Assembly: GCA_013397435.1 (NCBI GenBank)
Contig: VZRG01000200.1
Coordinates: 473,179 to 537,178, forward strand
Direction of reading: 5' to 3'
Source: Erythrocercus mccallii
Lineage: Eukaryota > Chordata > Aves > Passeriformes > Dicruridae
Length of the DNA: 64,000 nt
The position numbers were made by a program, and so were the translations under genes. Each line of letters starts with the position of its first letter. Within the stretch, counting starts at the first letter, position 1. This document shows positions 1 to 12,200 of the stretch, piece by piece. The notes beneath the pieces were generated by a model. The model was not told the origin of the DNA and did no database searches. It worked only from the letters and a program-made list of their open reading frames with translations.

Positions 1-207
1 CTTTTGGAGCTTTTCTGCTACTGTAGGATGCTGTTTGAGACTTGGGCAGCAAGGAACCCCCCTATGGCAAAGCAAAACCATTATGTCAGGCTATTATGGG
101 TAACTTCAGAATCTTTTCAGTTTGTCCCAACCTACTCCTCAGTCATGATGTATTGAAATGAAGTCACATGTTGGAAATGTTTCTCACTGTTATTTTCTCT
201 GTTTTAG

Positions 208-265
208 GAAAACAATTACAGCACTTGCGTTCTCTCCAGATGGAAAATATTTGGTTACAGGAGAG
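208..265 (+). CDS. MAPKBP1: MAPKBP1 exon 1 of window
   Basis: Acceptor TTTTAG and donor GTAAGT. One base completes a split codon, then 19 codons encode KTITALAFSPDGKYLVTGE, the start of an N-terminal WD40 blade. Ends in phase 0. Positions 1-207 are intron. Confidence 0.92.
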
Positions 266-3200
266 GTAAGTGTGACAGGAGAGAGGACACGCCTTGTCCA
301 TTGCATTTTGAAGCAGGGTAGAGGGGCTTAGAAGAAACAGGCTGTTTTCACACAGAGAAGTGAGTTTCAGTGTTGCCTTGCTGTTCAGTGGATCTGCTGG
401 CTTATGGGTGGCACTGGGTTCTCCTCCTGGGAGTTTTTCAACACATCAGCTTGGAAGATGGGTCTTCTGGGGTGGCATCTGTGGGCTGAAGGTAGAATGA
501 AAATAAGCAAAAGGACACCCAGCCATTGTTCTACTCTAGCATCAACAAAGGGTTTTGATACTCCAGGCACTTGGGACCAATGGATGGTCCTGAATCTCAG
601 CCCGAGCCTTAGCATTGTCCCTTTAGGATTTCAGGAAGTAACTGAAGCCAGAAACAGTGTTGCAGGAAAAATGCATGAAAATGCAGGAAAAGTGCATGTG
701 GAGTGGAGTTTTAGGAATAGTCACAAAAGATGCTGGTGCCCGTGGTTTGGCGTTGCTTGTTTGGCTGGGGGCAACAATTGCTTCCTCTTTCCCAACATGC
801 CCAAAGGAAGAATAAGGATGAGTACACTGTGTGTCTGTTCTGCATTAGAAGTTCAAGACACAAGCTGTGTCATGAGGTTGGAATTGCTGGATGTTAAAAA
901 TCCACAGAAATGCTGACCTCTGTATGGTTGGGCTCAGTTTGCTCTTGTGTGTGATTAACGGCAGTTTACCACTAGTCCTTGTGCTTCTGTAAGAGATGGG
1001 GAGGGAGCATGTGTGAGAGAGGTCTCCTCCTGAGCCTCAACCACAGGGAGAAGTGTTTCACTGTCCTATGTTGGAACTGTCAACTGTTCACTTTGAACAG
1101 TGACAACAGGTGAACTAGGTGACCTAGTGTGATCACTGTGATGATAGCTGTCATGTCACCAGGTGGCTCCAAAGCTGGGCCTGGATTCTGTATGGATCAG
1201 ACCAAGGGTAGAAAAAAGAGTGGGTTTTTTTGGATGGAGGCTACCACGACACAGAAAAAGCTAGCATAAATTTTCCATCATTAGATGTTGTCATTAGTTT
1301 TTTAGTGAAAACATGAGGTTTTACAGCTCATAGTGTTCAGTTCTGATGATTTTGGTGCCTTTTATTTTCCTTTTTTTTTAAAATTTCTGGTGCTTGATGC
1401 TTTTCATGTTGGGTAAGAAAAATGGTAAAAAACTAAGTGGGAACTTTTCATACTAACAAATTTTTCTGTTTGAAAATTCATTGGGGTAAATGGCAAATTA
1501 AAATTATTTTTTGAAAAAAGCTGTTCCAGTTATACTTGAACTTTGTAGGGGTTTTGTTGTTATTCTTCTTGTTGTGGGGTTTTTTGGGGATTTTTGTGTC
1601 TTTTTTTGGTTGGGGTATTTTTTTTCCCTTGTTGCAAAACATGTCTCCTCTTACCCTGTTGTAAAACCATTTATTTTTTTCAGTATCGTCCCACGTGTCT
1701 GACATTTGAATTATTGCTTAGTGTAGCAGTGTCCCCTGCTGGTGTCAGCAGTTGTGTCTTAGTTCAACCCCTGTCCCACAGGGAAATGCTTTCTGAGTTC
1801 ACTTTGTCAAGCTCCCTTGTAGCTGCATTATGCTAATTCTGCCTAATAACACCTTAGTTTTCTGCATGGCTGGCTTTTCAGGGAGGAGAGCATGGAGGTT
1901 AATCCTTGGCTGCCATACATATTAAATGTCTTTTACATGTTTCAAATTCGTAAGAAAACTCTTTTTTTTTCTTTTTAATTGTTGTTTTTTATTTCTCCCC
2001 ATGGAGGTGTGGAGTCCTTATCCATGGGGGTCACACAGAGCTGCCTTTTGGAGAGCATTTTTTAAAAGATGAAATGCAAATTCAGTTTATTAAGGTCCTG
2101 GGGTGTATGCTAAGTTACTGGGAAATATTTGTATGTATGTGTTTAAGCATAGCAGTGTTTCAAAGAGCAGCTGATTCAGCTCATTGTAACATCTTGCAAG
2201 CCACCTTGAAACCTGAGCTCTGTGTTGCAGAGGGAGAACTGTACCAACTGCAGTTAAATCTGACCATGGCATTTTTCCAGGCCACAAGCAGTTGCTTAGC
2301 AGAGCTTTTGAACAAGGCAATTAAAACTGCACAATTTTAAGCTTTTAAAGCTTTGACTTTTACTTGTGATGAGATTTGCCTCTCCCACACAATCAAATGA
2401 CTAAATTAAAACCAATCAAAAAGGTACCATTCTGCCATGTTGCCATGGATATGTTATCTTACAAGCTACTGTTTTGACAGACTTCAGTGTGAAATCATGG
2501 GCAGTTACTTGAGTAAGATTTGCCCATCAAGCACAATTTTTGGCCAGCATTTCAGCTCATCTTGTGTGCCTTGTTTTAATTTGTTTTAATAACAATTAAG
2601 CAAAAGAATAGGTTTGTCTGGCAGAAAGTGCTGAATTGGCATTTCTGTTTCTCTGGAGAGCAAACATTAAATGAGAGGCTCTGTTCCTGCTGTGTCTTTT
2701 TCTCTGACATTACCCTGCCCACACTCTTTTGGGCAGAATGCATCTGTGTGTTACCTTGTGACAGAAATGGTGCTGCTAGTCCCTCAGAGGCTTCCCTCAG
2801 ACGGTGTGTGAGAGTTCCCACAACAGCCATGTCATGTTTTTGTATGTCATGACCTGGCTTGATATCTCAGATGTCTATGTTGTGTTAGGAGCATAGGATG
2901 TGAGGGCTTTTCGTTCACTGAGTCTAAGGATTATAATCTATTGTAGTCCTTTTCACAAGCAGGCTGTAACTTCCCATTACAAAGACCAGGGATGTGCATC
3001 AAAAGTATTATTCTAGTCGCTGGCTAGAACAGGGACTAGCATTTTGTGAGTAGCATAAAAAGAGGTTTAAAGCGGGGGAGGTGGTATTAATCTGCACAGC
3101 TGAAATGCATATACTCCTTAGGTTATTGGTCTCAACGTGAGCTTTAAAGAATCAAAGGAACCACTAAACCTATTGTGAGTGCACCATCTAGACATCTTTT

Positions 3201-6200
3201 TCCAAGCTCCTGCACATTTACATGCTCAAATCTGTCAGAATTGATTTCAGGGTTACACCTCGTGTTCTGTGCCTATTCTTGTCCCTTCCAGAGCGGGCAC
3301 ATGCCAGCAGTTCGGGTATGGGATGTGGCTGAGCGAACCCAGGTGGCAGAGCTCCAGGAGCACAAGTATGGTGTGGCCTGTGTGGCCTTCTCCCCCAGCT
3401 CCAAGTACATTGTTTCAGTGGGGTACCAGCATGACATGATTGTCAACGTGTGGTCATGGAAGGTAAGTTTTCTAGGAGGTTGGGTGGACCACAAGATGTT
3501 GCTAGATCAAAAAGAGCTTCCAGTCTGACTGTAAACTATTTCAGTTCCATCTTGCTTTCTGGGTTTTTTTGGTTTTGTTTTTTGGGTTTTGTTTGTTTTT
3601 TTTTTAATTCTGTAGTTGTTGTTTGGTTTTTGACATTCATAGGCACAGAAAACTTTGGACAAGAGAGAAGGCTGTGGTCCCTTAGGGAAGGTCTAAGTCA
3701 TTTCCACAAAGGCATATTCTTTATGCTTGGAGAAGTGTGACATTTTGCTGTCCAGCCAGAAAAGCCTGGACTTTGAAACCTTGCCAAACCATTGTGCTTT
3801 TTTAGAGGCTTGTTAAAAACTAATTTATGAGGTTAAGGAAGGAAACTCTCATCGGCCAGAGATTTCTTTTGTAGTGTAGTGAATGTTCTTGGCTTGTTTT
3901 GATTTTTTTCGTGTCAGAGTTTTTGATACTCTGATCCCATCCTTCATGGGTGAGAAGGAGAACATAGGGAATTCATATTGAGTGAAAGCTGATGAAAGTC
4001 ACTCTGGATCAAGGCAGCACTTGCTAGAAACAAAGCCTGTGTCTTATCCTCTAGTAAACGTTTAAGCATTTGTTGTTTGTACGTAAGAAAAGAAACGTTT
4101 CTTTTTAGTAGGCTAGGAGTCTTTTGTATTGTAATAGATTCTCCTGCTACCTCTTCAAATGCTGTAATCCTCTCTAAAAGAGATATGATTTAAGAAAAAA
4201 ACTCAATGCATCTGTTAAATCTCATAGGATCATAGAATGGATTGGAAGGGACCCTAAAGATTACCTAGTTCCAAATGCCCTGCCATGGGCAGAGATACCT
4301 CCCACTAGACCAGGTGGAACCCCCATCACAGCCCTCTCCAATCTGGCCTTGAACATTTCTGGGAATGGGGCATCCACAACTTCTCTGGGCAGGCTGTTTC
4401 AGTGCCTCACCACCCTCACAGCAAAGAATTTCTTCCCAATAGCCAATCTAAATCTACCCTCTTTCAGTTTAAAACCATTACCCCTTGTCCTCTCACTACA
4501 CCCCCTGATGAAGTGTCCCTCCCCATGTTTCGTGTAGACCTCCTTTAGGTAATGGAGGGCCACTATAAAGTTTCCCCAGAGTTTTCTTCAGAAGTTTAAG
4601 TTTCTTCTCTTCTCTTGCAGCTTGTAAATCCATACTCATTTAGTGTGTTACTCTCTTCATCACATTTCCTATGCTGTAATTTAAGATCTCACTGTTCTCT
4701 TCTGTGTGAGGTGAAGTTTGGTGTTGCTATTTTTTCATTTAGATGAACTGTGTGTAGTGAGAGAACCTAAGTGTGTATGTCTGTGTTGAAAATTGAGTGC
4801 TCAGCCTTTGGGTTATTTCTAGTTATACAAATGAAAGTTGTGACTTGGACAGGGTCACAATGTGTGGCATGTGTGGAGCAGTACAATTAGTTTTGCTTTC
4901 CCTTGCTTATCTGGGTTTTTCTGTTCACTGTATAATTGTGGAGATGAGAACTTCTGAGGTAAGGACTGTCTGACTCTTCTGTGCTGAAGAACACATATTT
5001 CAAGTTTATGCTCCAGACTGTGATGGGAGGTGTAGCTGGCCTTTACTTTGCAGGCTGGACACCAAAACTAGAGATACTTTACCTGACCAAAGTTAATAAA
5101 GACTGAGACTACAGATCTCCTGAAGCATTTTCCTGCACTTTTAACCATAACCCATCTGTCCTCTGTGCTGCTGCTTTGATTTCCCAGTTTTTCCTGACTG
5201 GTAGACCTAGTAATTTGACTGTGATGAAAAAGAAAATCCATGCTGCCTGTAGGATTCCCTTACTTCCCTAAGGAAAGACAACAATGATTCAGATGCTGAG
5301 GTCTGCAAGGGTCCTAAGCTTTTCTCTGTGCACTGTCTTGAAAGAAGTTATGGTAATTGCTGTCCCAATTGATTTTCCTTCATTCTGGGTTGGGGGATCC
5401 TCCATGGTGATGATGCAGCAGACAAGACTCCTCTTGTGCTGGTTTCCTCAGTTCTGCCAGCACACGGTCCAATGGGGCCCTCGGAGTGACATGGTTTTGT
5501 GTGCTGAGGGCATTGTGTCTGGGAGACTGAAAGCAGCTGAATCCCTGAAAGGAAGGGTAAAGGAAACACAGCAATAATGAAAAGGGGTGCTCCCTGGTCA
5601 GCCATGTGCTGCATGCTTGCAAACCCACAACAGACAAAGCAGAAAACTTACTTTTTCTCACTTCTGACTGGGGAAAGTCAGGGAGAGGAAAGCTGAGCAA
5701 TGATGCTGTGAACAGGGAGTGCCTCCTGCTATCTGACCATTCTGTGTGAGCAGTGTCCATCCCGTTTTCTGTCCCTGCAGCTTCCTCCTCTCCCAGACTC
5801 TGGCATTTTGAGGTGTACATTTTGCTTTTTCTCTTCCAGTACAGGGATGGTCTTTGTGTATTTTGATAAAGTATAACGTGTTTAAAGAGAAAGAAGAATT
5901 TATGGAAGAACTAGTATAGTTTTCTCCATGCAAAATACCTGTTCTCCATCTTGAGTGCCATGCCCTCATTGCTGCCTGGGGGCTGTGGCAGTTCTTCCTT
6001 GTGCTGGCCTACATCTGCATTTGCTGTTTAGGAAGGGAAATGGGTTTACTCTGAGGTCCTGGTGATTGTGAAACCAACATGTTTGTCGTAGCTCAGACAC
6101 TAAATTCCTGCAGGCATTAGTGCCTGCTGATTTGTTCTTGATCATAGTTAATGTGGAAGAGGAATGGAATATAAATGTGAATTATACTGTCTGCCCAAAT

Positions 6201-9200
6201 CAATGTTCCCAGCTAATGCTGGGGAGGTTGTATATGGAGGTGAATGGGGAATAGTTTGGGCCTCATCTTTTCCCTGCTGCATTGCTTGTACTGGATGTGT
6301 GCCTGTAACTGAAATTAGTTTCCTTTGCTTCTGAGCAAAGAAATTAAGCAATCTAAACAATTATGTTTCCAGAAAAACATCGTAGTGGCAGCCAACAAAG
6401 TCTCAAGTAAAGTGACAGCAGTGTCATTCTCGGAGGACTGCAGTTACTTTGTCACTGCTGGAAATCGACATATCAAGTTCTGGTACCTGGATGACAGCAA
6501 AACCTCCAAGGTGGGAGAAAGTTCGTCAAGTCCAACCTGTAAACAGGCATTTCTAGCTTAAAGCAGGGTGGATTTTGCCCCAGTGAACCGTGGGAAGTGG
6601 GAACTTTTTTATTTTACTGGGATGCAAAGATAGCCTTCCATCCCTGGCTCTCAAGTCTCTCTCCATGGCCTGACAGCACCAAAAGCTTATCTTATCTGTC
6701 TTATCCTGCACTGAGGTAGGGGCGTGCCTCCTGGAGTTGCATAGCAGCATGCTTATTCTTTAGTAGTCACATATACTGAAGGACAAATAAACTAGAAAAG
6801 AGCTGCAGTCATTTAAGTCCTTGGAGCACAGAGGTAGGGAGAGCTATTTGACATTGGTATGAGTATCTGAAAACGTTGTGAGTGTAATTTTGAAGCATCA
6901 AACAAAGTGTTTAAATTTTAGCTGTTGTGTTGTTCTCTGGGGGGCAGAATCCACCTATGGTGATTTTTCTGTGTGCTCATGAACAGCTGTAAACATGAAC
7001 AAGTAAAACCTCTCCTTGTCAGGCTGTTGACAGTTCTTTTGTTGAATCACTTCAGCACTCAGGGGTTGATGTTCTAAAAAATCACTGTCTGCCTAAAGTG
7101 CCTTACTGTATTTAGAGCAAACTGTTTTCTTTTGGTAGGTCAATGCCACAGTCCCCTTGCTGGGTCGCTCGGGATTGCTTGGAGAACTGAGGAACAACTT
7201 CTTTGCAGATGTGGCTTGTGGAAGGGGCAAAAAAGCTGACAGCACTTTCTGTATCACATCCTCAGGCCTGCTCTGTGAATTCAATGAAAAAAGGCTGCTA
7301 GACAAGTGGGTGGAGCTGAGGGTGAGTTTTACATCCTCCTATTCTGCTCAAGCAGAGCAGGTACAAAAAATAATAAGGGCACTCAGAGGTACAAGCTGAC
7401 CACCAGCAGTGAAAATAATTGTGCCTCTGCAACCCTGTGATTTACTCTGGAAGGCTGGGCAAAAATAGTGTTATTTCTTGGCAAAGGGATTTTACTGATC
7501 ACTGAGGCTCTTTCATTCTCATGCCTCAGCATTACAGTGACTGCTCCACTTGCAAAACAATGTCCTTATGGCAACTCCTTTAGGGTCCCTCCTGGCTTGG
7601 CTGGAGCAAGTAGGAATTTTAGAAGGATTCTGGTTTCTATCTACTCTGTAGTGTCTTACTTGGCTTGTGCATCCCAAATGCAGGTTCCCAAGGTGCTAGT
7701 TGATTTGACTATTCTAAACCACTAGGCTGGCCCATAGTTAAGATTTGATCCATGTTTGTTTTCCTTTCAACTGAATGTAACATGCCCATCTGAAAGGATC
7801 CCCTGTATTAAAATCAAGGGAAAAGGTCTGTCCACACTTTCACTCAAGTGAAATGCCTCTTCTTTTCTTTCCTTTCCTTTCCTCTCTAAAATCTGCCTTT
7901 CACTCTCGCTCAGAATACAGACAGCTTCACAGTAAGTTGAAAAAAACTTTTTGCGTTGAACTCATTCCCTTTTCACCACACTCCATTTTGTACCATTTTC
8001 TGCCATTTGTACAGATCCCTGAGGGAGGGGAAGAAAATCCATTTTATTTTCTTTCTTTTCCCCTCCAGACAGGTAATGTGTTGGAGTGCTAGTACAGGGC
8101 GAGGTAGTGCTTTGCCTGCCAGTGTCGTTGAATGTCTCAGAAATAAAAGCAATGTTCAGAGTAGGATTCAGCTGGATCAAATGTGTACCTCTGCTGGCCT
8201 CCCATCATAGTGGGTGGCAGAGAAACTGGTTATTTTTCTAACTGCTTGGGATCTGCAGTGGACCTTGGCTGGAAAGTTCTTCAGAAAGGAAAAATAGATT
8301 TTTAGGCTTTTCCTTACTCCCAGGACTTGACTTCACTACAGCTCTTCTGACCATGACTCCTTTGTCTGTCAATTTGCCGTTCTCCCTGTGGTGTGTCTGG
8401 TGACCTTTGATGTGAGAGCACGTTTCTCACTTGCTGTCTCATGTGCTGTGTCCTCCTCAGACCACTGTGGCAAACTGCATCTCTGTGAATCATGACTACA
8501 TCTTCTGTGGCTGTGCTGATGGCACCGTGCGGATTTTTAACCCTCTGAACCTGCACTTTGTCACTACCCTGCCAAAGCCACACTTCCTGGGAACTGACAT
8601 CGCAAGTGTGACTGAGGCCAGGTACTGTGGAGAAGGGTTGAAGGGAGCAAGGGAGGCTTGTGGGTGTTAGAACTGTTCCCCAGACCTTTGCCATTTGGAG
8701 CATTCTCTTTTTATGGATTAAAATTGGCAGCATTTTGCAGATCTCTCTCAGCTGTTGCAGGCTTGCCCTGTGTGACTGGACTGCAGTTGGATGGCAAGGA
8801 GAAAGACTTTTGCCATGGGACTATGAGGCTTCTTTTGGGACTCCAGTTGTTCAAGAGACAGGCCTTCCTGGCCAACTACTCTCTCTGCTTATAGAGAGTT
8901 TATTGTTCATCTCAACAGCACCCCATGGAGAATCTGAGCTCTCCAGCTGCAGCATTGCCCCAACTCCTAGAGAGCACAAGTTAACCAGGCTGTTGTTGTT
9001 GTCTCTTTATGCAGCCGTCTTTTCTCTGGTGTGGCTGATGCGAAGTACCCAGACACGATTGCCTTGACCTTTGACCCCACCAACCAGTGGCTTTCCTGTG
9101 TATACAATGACCACAGCCTGTATGTGTGGGATGTCAAAGATCCGAAGAAAGTGGGCAAGGTGTACTCTGCTTTGTATCACTCTTCCTGTGTGTGGAACAT

Positions 9201-12200
9201 TGAGGTATGTTGTCTGCAGATACAGGTGTTGGATTGTGAGTTGCAGCTGAGAAAGTCATCAGATGAGCTGCCAAATCTGAATGCAAATGCTCACTGTAGA
9301 GGGAAAGAGCTGACTCAGATTTTCACCTGTGGTTAGTGTGTTTGCTACTGGACCTGGGAACAGTTCTTTGCACTGCAGTAGCTGACTGAATGTGTGGTGC
9401 TACTGGGAAAAAAATCTCACCATTAAAAAGTGAGAGGTGGGAGAAGGAGCAGAATTGGACAAGGCTAAATACAGACCATCCTTTTAGAAAATGCACAAGA
9501 GGTTATTGCAGACCTCAAAAAATTGTTTGAGATCTGTGGCGAGCAAGTGCTTCAAAGTCAAAAACATGAAACAAGTGATATAATTTGAACTGTGGTCCTT
9601 CTTAACATTCACCCGAACATGTGGAAATAGCCTCTCAAGTGTCTGTCATCTTGCAGTTTGCCCAGCTGGCTTTCCCTCAGAGGGACAGAGGGAAGGAAAG
9701 GAAGTATAGGAAACAATGGAGTTGCTAATGTGTTGAAATATGTCTAATGGTGATTAGGAGTGGGAGAAGTGGAATGAAAGTGGGAAGAGGTTGAGAACTC
9801 TGTTATTATTTACTAATTGCTTCTCACCCTTTCCTTCTGAATTATAAACTGACAGTAGTAGATGAAAGTTGCAAACACAAGTGCCAGTTGGTTACTACAT
9901 GGTCATTTTTTGGGATTGGAGGTGCTCTCTTTGAACTATTAGAAGCAAAAGATACTGGTTCGTTGCATGCCTCATAAAGAGGTTTTCTATGATGAGGGAA
10001 GCTCAGTGAACATTTGTTTGAAGTCAGTATGAGGATCTGGTCTGCAAATAGGTTTTTGTCAGAACTGTTTGGTTTTCACCTGTAGAAAACAGAGGACACC
10101 ACTTCTGTCTCATTTTGTTTTGAAGCTTGCTATCAGTGTCTAGGGTGCCAGATGTCAGGAAATATTATTCAGGGGTTGATTTTACTTGCCCTTAGATGTA
10201 TCCAGAGGTGAAGGACAACAATCAGCCCTGCCTCCCCCCTGGTTCTTTTATCACCTGCTCCTCTGACAACACCATTCGTCTGTGGAACACTGAAAGCTCC
10301 AACATCCATGGCACAGCCCTGCACCGCAACATCCTCAGCAATGTAAGACCCTAGGTTTGGATCACCACCTTGTCCTTGGGGTTGCTCTTCTTCACACACA
10401 GATTCCCAAGTTAAGGCCCAAATTTCTTTGGATCTCCAATTCAACACAGGTTTCTGTAAACTGAGCACAAATCTGGTTAAGTATATGAACCCGAAGAAAC
10501 ATGAAAGGAGGACTGGGTGGAAGCACAGATTGTCTGGAATGGTCCTGGGGGCTATTGTTGTTTTCATAAACCACGCAAAAATTTGTCAAGCTTAGTCTCT
10601 TCCATAAGGGCCATATTTTTCAGGAGAGCTGGTTCTCTTTTTCTACATCTCTGTGATGTGTAACCACTTTTAAGATTTGTTTGGAAAAGGTGCATTAAAT
10701 GAAGTAGCTTGAATTTTTTGAAAGGGGTAATTGTGAGACAGCTGTGAAACTTTGATCCTACAATCTGAAGGGGCTTAGTGCTTGCTCCTTACTAATAGGT
10801 CCTACCAATTACAGCATTATTGCCAATAAAATGTTTGTTGGCCAGGAGCTCAGTTTCTAAGGCTTTGCTTTAATATTTTGTAACTAGTAAATATTTCTGG
10901 GTGTATTGTGTCCCCAGGACTTGATGAAAATCATCTATGTAGATGACAACACTCAGGTACTTCTGGACACTGATTACAACTCAGCAGGAGGTGCAGACAA
11001 AGCTGATGCACAAGTGCTGGATACAAAGGTGGGGATACGAACTGTCTGTGTGAGTCCCAGCGGGGAGCACCTGGCCTCAGGGGACAGGATAGGCACACTC
11101 AGGTAATCCCATAAAGCTTCTTATGCAGATTGCAGACTGGTCAGGCATGAGAAAATAACCAGGTCATGCTGATTTTATTAAACATACTGAAATGAGCCAT
11201 GTTATGTCCTAGAATATATGAGTTGCAGTCTCTGAAGGAAATGCTGAAGGTGGAAGCCCATGACTCCGAAATCCTATGTTTGGAATATTCTAAACCTGAC
11301 ACAGGTAAAGGCAATTGAGCTGCTTCCCATTTGCCTATGAATGTAATGTTGAGCAATGTTAGACTTGTGGTGAACTACTCCTGGATTTCAGAGCAGGCTT
11401 CTAGTATTGGACCAGTAGATCCAGGCTTTAAAAAAGTCTTCTTTCTCTTACTTTTTATTAGAATATTGTATGTTGAGATTGAAACTGTATATTATTATAA
11501 TGTGAAATTCAGGTATGTTACTTGGTGTCCATCTGTGCAGTTAGCTACAGTATAATGTTTTGTCCCTAAGAAGACTTGGGAAGCTGTTTTAAAAATGACT
11601 TTTTAAGTCATGATCTTTCAGTGTTTTTCACTTTCTGACAGGTCTAAAGCTGTTAGCCTCAGCCAGTCGGGATAGACTGATTCATGTCTTGGATGCTGGG
11701 AAGGACTATAGCCTGCAGCAAACCCTGGATGAACATTCTTCTTCCATCACTGCAGTGAAGTTTGCAGGTAGCAAATCATGGCCTCCCTCCAAAGCTGGAT
11801 TTGGGCACTGTGTTGTCCCCTTGTGGCTGTAATTTTATCTACTTAAATACTGGACTAGTAAAATTTGAAGCTGCAGCTGGGTTTTTTTGGTCATCTTTTT
11901 CGGTTGCAGTCTTGACAGAAGGTGATACTTGCCCTTGCCTTCTTTTCTGGTTTTGCTTTAATTTCCTCTTCTTCCTCTCCTGATTGAAATCCTCAGCATT
12001 TCTTTGGAAAACTGTTTTCTCTAATGATTTACTCCCTCTAACTGATTTCAGAGAGAACTAATTTAGGAGAACTCTGAGCAGTCATTGTCCAAAAAAATCC
12101 CAAAACACACAAAAAAAGTTTTAAGTAAAGTAAATTTGTGATTGTAAACCACTGTAAGGCTTTGCTTTCCTGGTAATGAAGCACATTTTATCCCAGCACT

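Noticed and set aside
404..916. Open frame of 170 codons on the + strand
   Set aside because: It lies in a MAPKBP1 intron, has no recognisable domain or splice-phase link to flanking exons, and contains no family motif; chance openness is the simplest reading.
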